This document shows positions 55,026 to 63,173 of a stretch of 64,000 nt of DNA, piece after piece (the first letter of the stretch is position 1; every line of letters begins with the position of its first letter). Source of the stretch: Herbaspirillum sp. (GTDB taxonomy: Bacteria; Pseudomonadota; Gammaproteobacteria; Burkholderiales; Burkholderiaceae_D); assembly GCF_017744395.1 (NCBI RefSeq), contig NZ_JAGIBI010000006.1:372001-436000 (forward strand), in the 5' to 3' direction. Below the pieces are notes generated by a model. That model did not search any database. It was not told the DNA's origin and worked only from the letters and a program-made list of their open reading frames with translations. The position numbers were made by a program, and so were the translations under genes.

Positions 55026-55934
55026 TTATCTCAGGATGTAGCCCTGCGCGGCAGGCAGCGGCGGCAGGTTTTCTTCGCCCAGCGCTTCCCGGATATTGAG
55101 CTCGATCACCTTGGCCAGGAAGGACAGCGGCAGGCCGTTGTCATGCATGGAAAACGGGTCTTCCAGTTCGTCGCCGACCTTGTCCAGCCCGAAGAAGGTA
55201 TAGGCGATCAGCATGGTGGGGAACGGCGTGGCCCAGCCCAGGGTATGGGCGAAACCGAAGGGGATGCACAGGCAGAACAGGAAGGCCGTGCGGTTCAGCA
55301 GCAGCATGTAGGGGAACGGTATCGGGGTCGAGCGGATGCGCTCGCAGGCGGCCAGCACGCCGGCGATATCCCCGATCGTGCGATCCAGCATCTGATAGGG
55401 AATGTCGCCGATGATGCCTTGCCGGTGCAACCCGGCCAGCTTGCTACCCATCAGCCGGACGATCAGGTCGGGCGGGAAACGGCTTTTTTGCCAGAGCTCG
55501 GTTTCTTCCCGGCTCAGGAAGGCGGACACCTTTTCCGCTTCCTCTTGCCCCGGCCGCAGATGGTGCACCAGCGCATGCGAAAAGGCACAGGCCAGGTTCA
55601 GCAGGTGCTGGCGGTCCTGCGGCGGCAGGATGGCGGTCTGGCGCGCCAGGTTGCGCGAGGCGTGGACCAGCGCGCCCCATTGCTTGCGTCCCTCCCACCA
55701 CCTTTCGTAGCAGGCGCTGTTCCTGAAGCTGAGGAACACCGAGATGGCGATGCCGAGCAGCGCGAACGGACCGCCGTCATAGATCGGCAGGAAGTGCGGC
55801 CAATGGAAATGTACGAACATCACCAGGGCCGACAGCACACCCACGATCAGGATCTGCGGCAGGATCTTGGGGACGATGGAGCCTTGCAGCAGGAAAAATA
55901 TCTTCAGGAAATTCGGGCGGTCGCGGATGATCAT
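55026..55934 (-). CDS. Bestrophin-family ion channel
   Basis: A 302-residue membrane protein of the bestrophin/UPF0187 family, pentameric anion or cation channels. The diagnostic FRNSACYERWWEGRKQWGAL is present, followed by SRNLARQTA. Hydrophobic segments lie near residues 25-45, 58-70 and 210-250. The C-terminal signature is DELEDPFSMHDNGLPLSFLA. The physiological ion in bacteria is not settled. Single gene. Confidence 0.9.
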   Translation of the reverse strand: MIIRDRPNFLKIFFLLQGSIVPKILPQILIVGVLSALVMFVHFHWPHFLPIYDGGPFALLGIAISVFLSFRNSACYERWWEGRKQWGALVHASRNLARQTAILPPQDRQHLLNLACAFSHALVHHLRPGQEEAEKVSAFLSREETELWQKSRFPPDLIVRLMGSKLAGLHRQGIIGDIPYQMLDRTIGDIAGVLAACERIRSTPIPFPYMLLLNRTAFLFCLCIPFGFAHTLGWATPFPTMLIAYTFFGLDKVGDELEDPFSMHDNGLPLSFLAKVIELNIREALGEENLPPLPAAQGYILR

Positions 55935-56091
55935 GATGACCTTCCATCAGGGGCAAAGGCGGGCGGGGAAAGCGGCAGGCAAGACACGATAAGGCACCAT
56001 CGGAAACGTGAGGCAATTTCAGATACTAGCCGATTGGTGTGGGCCTGCGAGCAAATATCTGTGCCTTCGCCGGGATGATGCCGGTGTCAGG

Positions 56092-56125
56092 CAATGAGGG
56101 GGGAAGGTTGCCTCCCCCCTCATTG
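56092..56125. terminator. Large hairpin after the chemoreceptor gene
   Basis: CAATGAGGGGGGA (56092-56104) pairs with TCCCCCCTCATTG (56113-56125) with a small loop. It lacks a T-run but lies 12 bp after the MCP stop on its transcript. Confidence 0.55.
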
Positions 56126-56137
56126 GGGAGAGAAGCG

Positions 56138-57838
56138 TCAGAACTGTTCCCAGTCGTCCTTGGCGGCAGCCGTAGACGCCACCGCCGGCGCCGGGCGGCG
56201 CTGTGCGGCCCGGCTTTCCAGCGTCGGCAGCTTCGGCGTGATGTCGCGTTCGTATGGCTTTGGCGCCGAGGACGCATCGTGCGCCAGGCGGTTGTTGTCG
56301 ATCTTGAACACGCCGACGATCTCGGACAGGTTGGACGCCTGGTGCTGCAAGGACTGCGCGGCTGCCGCGGCTTCTTCGACCAGCGCCGCGTTTTGCTGCG
56401 TCACCTGGTCCATCTGCGTCACCGCCTGGTTGATCTGTTCGATGCCTTCGCCTTGCTCGCGGCTGGCGTCGGTGATGTCGCCGACGATGTCGGTCACGCG
56501 CTTGACGCTGGCCACCACTTCGCTCATGGTCTGGCCGGCCTGGTCGACCAGCTTGCTGCCGGAATCGACCTTGTCGACCGAGTCGTCGATCAGTTGCTTG
56601 ATTTCCTTGGCCGCGGCGGCGCTGCGCTGCGCCAGTGTGCGCACCTCGCTGGCCACGACCGCGAAGCCGCGGCCCTGCTCGCCGGCACGCGCCGCTTCCA
56701 CCGCGGCGTTGAGCGCCAGGATATTGGTCTGGAAGGCGATGCCGTCAATCACGCCGATGATGTCGACGATCTTGCGCGACGATTCGTTGATGGCGCTCAT
56801 CGTGTCGACCACCTGCCCGACCACGTTGCCGCCCTCGACCGCCACGGCCGATGCGGAGATGGCGAGCTGGTTCGCTTCGCGTGCGTTTTCAGCGTTTTGC
56901 CTGACGGTGGCGGTCAGTTCCTCCATCGACGAAGCGGTTTCTTCCAGCGAGCTGGCCTGTTCTTCCGTGCGGCTTGACAGGTCGAGGTTGCCGGCGGCGA
57001 TCTGGCTCGACGCCGTGGAGATGGTGTCGGTGCCGACCCTGACCTGGGTGACGATGTTGAGGAGGTTGTCGTTCATGGTGCGCAAGGCGCGCAGCAGCTG
57101 CCCGGTCTCGTCCCGGCCGCTGGCGTCGATCTGCGACGTCAGGTCGCCGGCGGCCACGGTCTCGGCCACCTTGACGGCGCGGTTGAGCGGCGAAGTGATG
57201 CTGCGCGTCACCAGCCATGCCGTCAGGGCGGCGAACACGATGGCCAGCGTGCCCAGGGCGATCATCAGGTTGCGCGCTTCCTGGTACTCGTCCTTCGCCT
57301 CTTCGCCGGATTCATGCATCAGCTGGTTCTGGTGCTTGATCAAGGCTTCCACCGTGTTCATGTAGTTCAATTGCACGGGTCGCACCTTTTCCAGCAGCAC
57401 GGCGGTGGCCTCGTCCTTGGCGCCGGCCTGCGCCAGCTTGAGCACCTCTTCACGGCCGGCATTGTATTTCGCGCGCGCTTCCTGGACATCCTTCATCAGG
57501 GCGCGCCCCTTTTCCCCGCTGATCATGCTGTCGAGCTTGTCGATCGAGGCCTGGTTCTTCCGGCTGGCCTCCTGGATTACCTGGATTTCCTTGGCGATCT
57601 GTCCGGGATCGTTCATCAGCAAGATGTTGCGCGAGGCGCGCGCGGTCAGGTTGACATTGCCAATAATGTCATTGGCCAGGACGGTCTTGGGATATTTGTC
57701 GTTGATGACGTCGTCGATTTGAGAATTGAGCATGAATAGCCGCGAAGTGCCAAATGCAGCCATGGCGAGCAGCAGTACGACCAGGAATCCGAAGCCGATG
57801 CTCAGGCGTGTACCGATCTTCAAGTTTGTTATGCGCAT
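56138..57838 (-). CDS. Methyl-accepting chemotaxis protein (Tar/Tsr type)
   Basis: A 566-residue chemoreceptor. TM1 ([20 protein letters not shown]), a periplasmic four-helix-bundle sensor of about 160 residues, TM2 ([20 protein letters not shown]), HAMP, and a long coiled-coil signalling domain whose hairpin tip reads [20 protein letters not shown]. Methylation-helix Glu/Gln pairs are visible. The C-terminus ends DDWEQF, a xWExF pentapeptide that tethers CheR/CheB. The ATG at 57838 has GGGGGA upstream in the transcript. No other chemotaxis gene is nearby, so it works with a distant che cluster. Confidence 0.95.
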   Translation of the reverse strand: MRITNLKIGTRLSIGFGFLVVLLLAMAAFGTSRLFMLNSQIDDVINDKYPKTVLANDIIGNVNLTARASRNILLMNDPGQIAKEIQVIQEASRKNQASIDKLDSMISGEKGRALMKDVQEARAKYNAGREEVLKLAQAGAKDEATAVLLEKVRPVQLNYMNTVEALIKHQNQLMHESGEEAKDEYQEARNLMIALGTLAIVFAALTAWLVTRSITSPLNRAVKVAETVAAGDLTSQIDASGRDETGQLLRALRTMNDNLLNIVTQVRVGTDTISTASSQIAAGNLDLSSRTEEQASSLEETASSMEELTATVRQNAENAREANQLAISASAVAVEGGNVVGQVVDTMSAINESSRKIVDIIGVIDGIAFQTNILALNAAVEAARAGEQGRGFAVVASEVRTLAQRSAAAAKEIKQLIDDSVDKVDSGSKLVDQAGQTMSEVVASVKRVTDIVGDITDASREQGEGIEQINQAVTQMDQVTQQNAALVEEAAAAAQSLQHQASNLSEIVGVFKIDNNRLAHDASSAPKPYERDITPKLPTLESRAAQRRPAPAVASTAAAKDDWEQF

Positions 57839-58034
57839 TGTTTCCCCCTTTGAAAACATGAAAAAGCTTGGTGGATAGTGATTGCCGAAGCGGCAAGCAT
57901 TAATGGCGCATGTTTTTTGTGCTGATTGTGCGATATTTTTTCCCGCTTGCGCAATATCGCTGTTGCTATATGGGGAATAGGCGGAATGCGTCTGGCGTGT
58001 TATGGCAGAAGGAGGAGAGGGAGGAGAGGGAGGT

Positions 58035-58070
58035 GGCAGATGGCCGTAGATGCTGCAATGGCCATCTGCC
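58035..58070. terminator. Hairpin after the encapsulin operon
   Basis: GGCAGATGGCC (58035-58045) and GGCCATCTGCC (58060-58070) form a perfect 11-bp stem with a 14-nt loop, 20 bp past the stop of the last operon gene. No U-run, so possibly a 3' stabilising structure. A purine-only tract (GGAGGAGAGG repeats, 58007-58034) borders it. Confidence 0.5.
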
Positions 58071-58090
58071 GTACTTCGGGTTTTGCCCGT

Positions 58091-59944
58091 TCAGCGCTTG
58101 CCGCGCTGGGCGTTAAGGCGACCGACGACCGCCAGCAGGCAGTCGATTTCATCGAAGGTGTTGTAGAACGCCAGTGACGGGCGTACTGTGGTTTCCACCC
58201 CGAAGCGGCGCAGGATCGGTTGCGCGCAGTGATGGCCGGTGCGCACCGCGATACCTTCCTGGTTGAGAGCCTTGCCGACTTCCTCGGTGGAATAGCCGTC
58301 CAGCACGAAGGACATCACGCTGGCCTTGTGCGCGGCCGTGCCGATCAGCCGCACGCCGTCGATCTCGCCCAGCTTCTGCATGCCGTATTCCAGCAGCGCA
58401 TGCTCATAGCTGGCGATGTTCTCGATGCCGATGCGGTTGACGTAGTCGATCGCCGCACCCAGTCCGACGGCGTCGGCGATGTTGCCGGTGCCGGCTTCGA
58501 AGGTGTTGGGCAAGGGCTGGAACACGGTCTTCTCGAACGTGACGTCGGCGATCATGTTGCCGCCGCCTTGCCAGGGCGGCATGTCCTCCAGCACTTCGCG
58601 CTTGCCCCACACCACGCCGATGCCGGTCGGACCGAACACCTTGTGGCCGGAGAACACGAAGAAGTCCGCTCCCAGCGCCTGCACGTCGGTGCGCATGTGC
58701 GATACCGATTGCGCGCCGTCCACCAGCGCGCGGGCGCCGGCGCGATGCGCCAGTTCGACGATTTCCTTGACCGGCGTGACCGTGCCCAGCGCGTTCGAGA
58801 CCTGCGTGACGGCCACGATCCTGGTGCGGTCGTTGAGCAGCTTGGCATATTCGTCCAGCAATACCTGCCCCGAATCGTCCACCGGAATCACGCGCAGCTT
58901 CGCGCCTTTCTCGGCCGCCAATTGCTGCCAGGGGACGATGTTGGCATGGTGCTCCAGGTGCGAGACGATGATTTCGTCGCCGGCGCCGACGTGCTTGCTG
59001 CCCCAGCTCTTGGCCACCAGGTTGATGGCCTCGGTGGTGCCGCGCACGAAGATGACTTCGTTCACATCCGGCGCATTGATGAAGCCGCGCACCCGTTCGC
59101 GCGCGCCTTCGTAGGCATCGGTGGCGCGCGCGGCCAGTTCATGCGCGGCGCGGTGGATGTTGGAGTTTTCGCGGCGGTAGAACTCGCTGATGCGGTCGAT
59201 CACCGACTGCGGCTTGTGGGTGGTGGCGGCGTTGTCGAACCAGATCAGCTGGCGGCCGTTGACGCGCTCCTGCAGGATCGGGAAGTCGCGCCGCACCGCA
59301 TGCACGTCGAACGCAGGATGCCGGCCGCTGCCGGCCAGCGGCGCGCGGTTGTGCGGATCCTGCTTGGGCGGAGTTACGAAGCCGCTGGGCAGTTCGACCG
59401 CGTGCAGGAAGTAATACTGCGGCGCAGTTGCCGCCTGCGCCGGTTGGGCCGCGGCGACGGATGGCGTACCCGCCGACGGATGGCCGTGGCCGCCGTTGAG
59501 GAAGTAATAGCCGGTATCGGCCGCAGGCAAGGCAGCCGGCGGCGAGACCGACTGCGGCACGCCGGTGACGGCGCCGCCCAGGCGCGGCTCGTACGCCGGC
59601 AAGGCCGACAGCGCCTTGTCGGGCACGCCGTTGCCGGCTTGCGCGGCCGGCGCCAGCGACGGCGCGCGGTTGCCCAGCGACAGTACCTGGTGCGGCGACG
59701 ACGGCGTCAGGTTCAGGCCGGGCGCCAGTCCCTGGGGAATGGCGGTGCCCGGCACGCCCTGGCCGAAGCCGGCCGGGCCGGACAGCGGCGAGGCCGGCGG
59801 CGCGATGTTGGCCGGCGCCTGCACGCCGTGCGGCGCGAACGGCGGCGCGGCGAACAGTTCCGTGGCCAGGCGTGCCAGCAGCGCCGGGTCGAACGGCGCC
59901 GCCGATGCCTCCAGCACGGTGGGAGCGGAAGAGGGGATGCCCAC
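58091..59944 (-). CDS. Encapsulin cargo cysteine desulfurase (SufS-like, type II, long N-terminal extension)
   Basis: 617 residues. From about residue 210 (AFDVHAVRRDFPILQERVNG) it is a PLP class V desulfurase taking sulfur from L-cysteine and releasing alanine. The PLP Lys is Lys435 in FSGHKVFGPTG; the persulfide-forming Cys573 is in RTGHHCAQPILRRFG. The preceding about 205 residues are Pro/Ala/Gly-rich and disordered, with conserved-looking islands LLARLATELFAAPP (22-35), YYFLNGGHG (146-154) and YYFLHAVELPSGF (177-189). Such extensions target family 2A encapsulin cargo into the shell. The start is GTG 59944 with AGAGGA upstream in the transcript. It lies 12 bp after the shell gene, the last of the operon. 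The ordinary housekeeping enzyme would lack this extension. Confidence 0.93.
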   Translation of the reverse strand: MGIPSSAPTVLEASAAPFDPALLARLATELFAAPPFAPHGVQAPANIAPPASPLSGPAGFGQGVPGTAIPQGLAPGLNLTPSSPHQVLSLGNRAPSLAPAAQAGNGVPDKALSALPAYEPRLGGAVTGVPQSVSPPAALPAADTGYYFLNGGHGHPSAGTPSVAAAQPAQAATAPQYYFLHAVELPSGFVTPPKQDPHNRAPLAGSGRHPAFDVHAVRRDFPILQERVNGRQLIWFDNAATTHKPQSVIDRISEFYRRENSNIHRAAHELAARATDAYEGARERVRGFINAPDVNEVIFVRGTTEAINLVAKSWGSKHVGAGDEIIVSHLEHHANIVPWQQLAAEKGAKLRVIPVDDSGQVLLDEYAKLLNDRTRIVAVTQVSNALGTVTPVKEIVELAHRAGARALVDGAQSVSHMRTDVQALGADFFVFSGHKVFGPTGIGVVWGKREVLEDMPPWQGGGNMIADVTFEKTVFQPLPNTFEAGTGNIADAVGLGAAIDYVNRIGIENIASYEHALLEYGMQKLGEIDGVRLIGTAAHKASVMSFVLDGYSTEEVGKALNQEGIAVRTGHHCAQPILRRFGVETTVRPSLAFYNTFDEIDCLLAVVGRLNAQRGKR

Positions 59945-59956
59945 TATTGAGTCCTC

Positions 59957-60889
59957 TTATTTGTAGGTGTCGGGATAGTCGTGGTACTTGTTGATCTCGA
60001 CGTCGTCCAGCACCGCCAGCGCATCGCTGGTCAGCACCGCCAGCGAGCAATACAGCGAGATCAGGTACGACGAGATCGCATGGTTGTTGATGCCCATGAA
60101 GCGCACCGACAGGCCCGGGCTTTGCTCGCCCGGCAGGCCCGGCTGGAACAGGCCGACCACGCCCTGGCGCTTGTCGCCCACGCGCAGCAGCAGGATCTTG
60201 CTCTTGCCGTCGGCCACCGGCACCTTGTCCGACGGGATCAGCGGGATGCCGCGCCAAGTGATGAACTGCGAACCGAACAGGCTGATGGTCGGCGGCGGCG
60301 TGCCGCGGCGGGTGGCTTCGCGGCCGAAGGCGGCGATCGCCAGCGGGTGCGCCAAGAAGAAGGCCGGTTCTTTCCAGACCTTGGTCAGCAGTTCGTCGAG
60401 GTCGTCCGGGGTCGGCGCGCCGGTCAGCGGGAAGATGCGCTGCTCGTCCGTCACCTGGGCCAGCAGGCCGTAGTCGGGGTTGTTGATCAGTTCGCTTTCC
60501 TGGTTTTCCTTGATGGTCTCGATGGTCAGGCGCAGCTGTTCCTTGATCTGGTCGTGCGGGCTGCTGTACAGGTCCGAGACGCGGGTATGCACATCGAGGA
60601 CGGTGGAGACCGCGTTCAGGAAATACTCGCGCGGCTGTTCCTCGTAGTCGACGAAGGTGCGCGGCAACTGGTTTTCTGCTTCGCGCGCGGTGCACGTGAC
60701 CTTGATCGACTCCGGGTTCTTGACCTTGTTGAGGCGATAGATGCCGGCTTCCACCGGTACCCATTGCAACAGGTGCGTCAGCCAGCGCGGGCTGATGGTT
60801 TCGAGTTGTGGGGCGGTTTTGGTGGCGTTGGCTAGCTGCCTTGCTGCGTTATCGCCGAGTGCGGTGGTACCGCCGACTGTTGCCGACAT
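59957..60889 (-). CDS. Family 2A encapsulin shell protein (SrpI-like)
   Basis: A 310-residue HK97-fold protein that self-assembles into a protein nanocompartment. The N-terminal arm (LETISPRWLTHLLQWVPVEA) and downstream VDYEEQPREYFLNAVSTVLD, TPPPTISLFGSQFITWRGIP and GLSVRFMGINNHAISSYLIS match the SrpI / major membrane protein I group. There is no cyclic-nucleotide-binding insertion, so it is 2A rather than 2B. The ATG at 60889 has GGAG at optimal spacing in the transcript. Its neighbour is the N-terminally extended desulfurase, the standard 2A cargo, here in an operon with serine acetyltransferase and rhodanese. Confidence 0.95.
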   Translation of the reverse strand: MSATVGGTTALGDNAARQLANATKTAPQLETISPRWLTHLLQWVPVEAGIYRLNKVKNPESIKVTCTAREAENQLPRTFVDYEEQPREYFLNAVSTVLDVHTRVSDLYSSPHDQIKEQLRLTIETIKENQESELINNPDYGLLAQVTDEQRIFPLTGAPTPDDLDELLTKVWKEPAFFLAHPLAIAAFGREATRRGTPPPTISLFGSQFITWRGIPLIPSDKVPVADGKSKILLLRVGDKRQGVVGLFQPGLPGEQSPGLSVRFMGINNHAISSYLISLYCSLAVLTSDALAVLDDVEINKYHDYPDTYK

Positions 60890-60968
60890 TTGGACTCCAA
60901 TATGGGTGGGTTAGGGGAAGTTGCGGGTGAAACAACGACTTAAAGTGTCGCGGCTGGGGGCGGATGGC

Positions 60969-61289
60969 TCAACATGCTATAGCCATCAATTTCAGGCCGC
61001 GCACCAGGTTCTGCTGGCTGATGTGTTCTCCTCGCGTGACCAGTTCGGACGGCGACAAGGTCAGCGCATTGGCCAGTTTTTCCACGGTCACCAGCGAAGC
61101 GATCGCGGTGCCGCGCTCGATTTCCCCGATGTAGGAACGGTTCAGGTTCGAGTTCTCGGCCAGGCGCTCCTGCGACCAGCCGCGTGCGCGCCGCAGCTGG
61201 CGTACGCCGATGCCGAAGCTTTGCACCAGCGCGCTGAGCAGCGCTTCATCCTGGCTGGGTGTTTCTTGCGGTTCGGCGAGCTGGCTCAT
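60969..61289 (-). CDS. XRE-family regulator inside the encapsulin operon
   Basis: A 106-residue protein with a Cro/cI helix-turn-helix at about residues 28-83 (GVRQLRRARGWSQERLAENS, NLNRSYIGEIERGTAIASLV) and a short C-terminal tail ending KLMAIAC. The C-terminal Cys could sense thiol or sulfide state, but that is speculation. GGAG lies upstream in the transcript. It is encoded 11 bp after cysE and 79 bp before the encapsulin gene; this is the largest gap in the operon and could hold an extra promoter. A natural candidate to control the operon. Confidence 0.9.
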   Translation of the reverse strand: MSQLAEPQETPSQDEALLSALVQSFGIGVRQLRRARGWSQERLAENSNLNRSYIGEIERGTAIASLVTVEKLANALTLSPSELVTRGEHISQQNLVRGLKLMAIAC

Positions 61290-61300
61290 GGTCTTCTCCG

Positions 61301-62221
61301 TCAAGCCGCGGCGGTGAGGGCGGCGCCTTCTTCGCGCGATGCCGCCTGCGAGATATGGGCGCCGGCCGGCACGTCGTGGGTCAGCCAGACATTGCCGCCG
61401 ATGACCGCGCCGCGCCCCAGCGTGATGCGGCCGAGGATGGTGGCGCCGGCATAGATGACGACGCCGTCTTCGACCACCGGATGGCGCGCATGGCCTTTTT
61501 CCAGCTTGCCCTGGGCATCGGTGGGAAAGCGCTTGGCGCCCAGCGTGACGGCCTGGTAGATGCGCACGTGGTTGCCGATGATGGTGGTTTCGCCGATTAC
61601 CACGCCGGTACCGTGGTCGATGAAGAAGCCCGCGCCGATACTGGCGCCGGGGTGGATATCGATGCCGGTGGCGCTGTGCGCCAGTTCCGAGATGATGCGC
61701 GCCAGCAGCGGCAAGCCCAGCTGGTAGAGGCGGTGCGCCAGGCGGTAGTGGATCATCGCCAGCGTACCGGGATAGCACAGCAGCACCTCGTCGACGCTGC
61801 GCGCAGCCGGATCGCCGTGGTAGGCGGCCAGCACGTCGGTATCGAGCAGGCTGCGGATCTCCGGCAGCGAAGCGGCGAAGGCGCGGGTCACGCTCAGGGC
61901 TTCGGTGTCGAGATCGGGCGTGGGTTTGTTTTGCAGGCTGGCGCTGTATTTCAGTTCCAGCCGGGCTTGCTCCAGCAGGCTGTGCAGGGCGGCGTCGAGC
62001 GCGTGGGCGACGTGGAAGTTTTCGCTTTCCTGGCGCAGGTCGGGCGGACCCAGTCGCATCGGGAACAGCACGCCCTTGAGGGTATCGACGATCGAAGCCA
62101 GCGCATCGCGCGAGGGGAACTCGCGGCCGTTGGCGTCGTTGTTGCGCCGCTGCGAGAGACGCCAGTCCAGGCGCGCCTCATGCAGCGACTGGACGATCTG
62201 ATGGATATCGAAATTGGCCAC
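61301..62221 (-). CDS. cysE: Serine O-acetyltransferase
   Basis: A 306-residue left-handed beta-helix acyltransferase making O-acetylserine, the precursor of cysteine. The N-terminal helical domain (about 1-170) is followed by hexapeptide repeats with catalytic His in GFFIDHGTGVVIGETTIIG and the substrate loop QAVTLGAKRFPTD. It ends SREEGAALTAAA without the C-terminal Ile that CysE uses to bind CysK, so a cysteine synthase complex seems unlikely. The start is GTG at 62221 with GAGGA upstream in the transcript. Second gene of the encapsulin operon, 24 bp after the rhodanese; it probably feeds cysteine to the shell-bound desulfurase. Confidence 0.93.
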   Translation of the reverse strand: MANFDIHQIVQSLHEARLDWRLSQRRNNDANGREFPSRDALASIVDTLKGVLFPMRLGPPDLRQESENFHVAHALDAALHSLLEQARLELKYSASLQNKPTPDLDTEALSVTRAFAASLPEIRSLLDTDVLAAYHGDPAARSVDEVLLCYPGTLAMIHYRLAHRLYQLGLPLLARIISELAHSATGIDIHPGASIGAGFFIDHGTGVVIGETTIIGNHVRIYQAVTLGAKRFPTDAQGKLEKGHARHPVVEDGVVIYAGATILGRITLGRGAVIGGNVWLTHDVPAGAHISQAASREEGAALTAAA

Positions 62222-62245
62222 GCGATCCTCGTGATAAAGATGGGC

Positions 62246-62746
62246 TTAGTCCTGCACCCAGGGCAGGTCATGGAAGCGCCAGCCGTCGGCCTTGCCGCGC
62301 TGGTGCTGCTGGTCGATCTCGCCTTCGAAACCTTCCAGCACATTGAACACACAGGTCAGCCCGGCCTTGGTGGCGGCTTCGGCGGCGGCGACAGAACGCT
62401 TGCCGCTGCGGCACAGCAGCAGGGTGGGCACGTCCTTGCCGCCGATCTTGCTTTCCAGTTCGCGTACGAAACGGGGATTGCGCGACAGCGAGGTGCCGGT
62501 AGCCCAGGCGACGTGCGCGCTGCCGGGAACGTGGCCGACGAACTTGCGCTCTTCGGCCGTACGTACATCCACCAGCAAGGCGCGGCCGGACGAGAACAGC
62601 TCCCATGCCGCTTGCGGCGTGACGCCGCCGGCGTAGGGCAAGCCTGCGGCGATGGCCTGGTCGCGGATGGCGGCGAGTTCCTGGGGCAGTTCGAGCGGAG
62701 CGGCAAGCTGGGCCGGGACGGTGCTGAGGGTGGCGCTTGATGACAT
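62246..62746 (-). CDS. Rhodanese-domain sulfurtransferase
   Basis: A 166-residue single-domain rhodanese: ALLVDVRTAEERKFVGHVPG is the CH2A segment, and the active-site loop is LLLCRSGKRSVAAA with catalytic Cys112. The fold ends GWRFHDLPWVQD. Residues 1-40 are a helical lead. The ATG at 62746 follows AGGAG in the transcript. It is the first gene of the minus-strand operon. It would carry sulfane sulfur as a Cys persulfide between the desulfurase product and acceptors (inference from context). No signal peptide. Confidence 0.93.
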   Translation of the reverse strand: MSSSATLSTVPAQLAAPLELPQELAAIRDQAIAAGLPYAGGVTPQAAWELFSSGRALLVDVRTAEERKFVGHVPGSAHVAWATGTSLSRNPRFVRELESKIGGKDVPTLLLCRSGKRSVAAAEAATKAGLTCVFNVLEGFEGEIDQQHQRGKADGWRFHDLPWVQD

Positions 62747-63173
62747 GTCGGGTTCTCCTGATACGGATGCCGCCACCACCGGATTTGGTGGTTATAGACG
62801 GCAATTCATGGAGCAACTCTAAAACCGCGCCACGAGAAAACGAACGAATAAAAGAGAGGCTGCAAAGAAGAAAAACGCATAAGAGAGACGTTCCAATTGC
62901 AAAAGCTGCGCATGGTTATGCGAATCGATTCGTTTGGCACAGGGCGGCGGCGCGGTATGTTGGCAAGGTCTGCTCCACTTCACCAACCTATATCGCCAAT
63001 AGCACTGCCGGCCTGGCCTGCCGCCTCACACCGGGCGGCTGCCGCGCCATAAAGGAGGGGAGGCAGGCACATCCGGGCCGCCGCCTGCGCGGAGGCCGTC
63101 ATCGAAGCAACGGAGCGGCGCCAGCAGCGCGATCATCCGGGCCCGTTCCGGATTACATGGAGGTGTTTGTCAT
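62747..63173. promoter_or_regulatory. Divergent control region of the encapsulin operon and the sulfate exporter
   Basis: 427 bp without a gene I support. Direct repeats AACGAATAAAAGAGAG (62843-62858) and AACGCATAAGAGAG (62874-62887) lie 31 bp apart, about three helical turns. A 12-bp palindrome CGAATCGATTCG is at 62921-62932. These are likely regulator sites, possibly for the operon's XRE protein or for a CysB-type regulator. The exporter-proximal part is GC-rich and has no visible structure beyond short GC stems. Confidence 0.55.
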
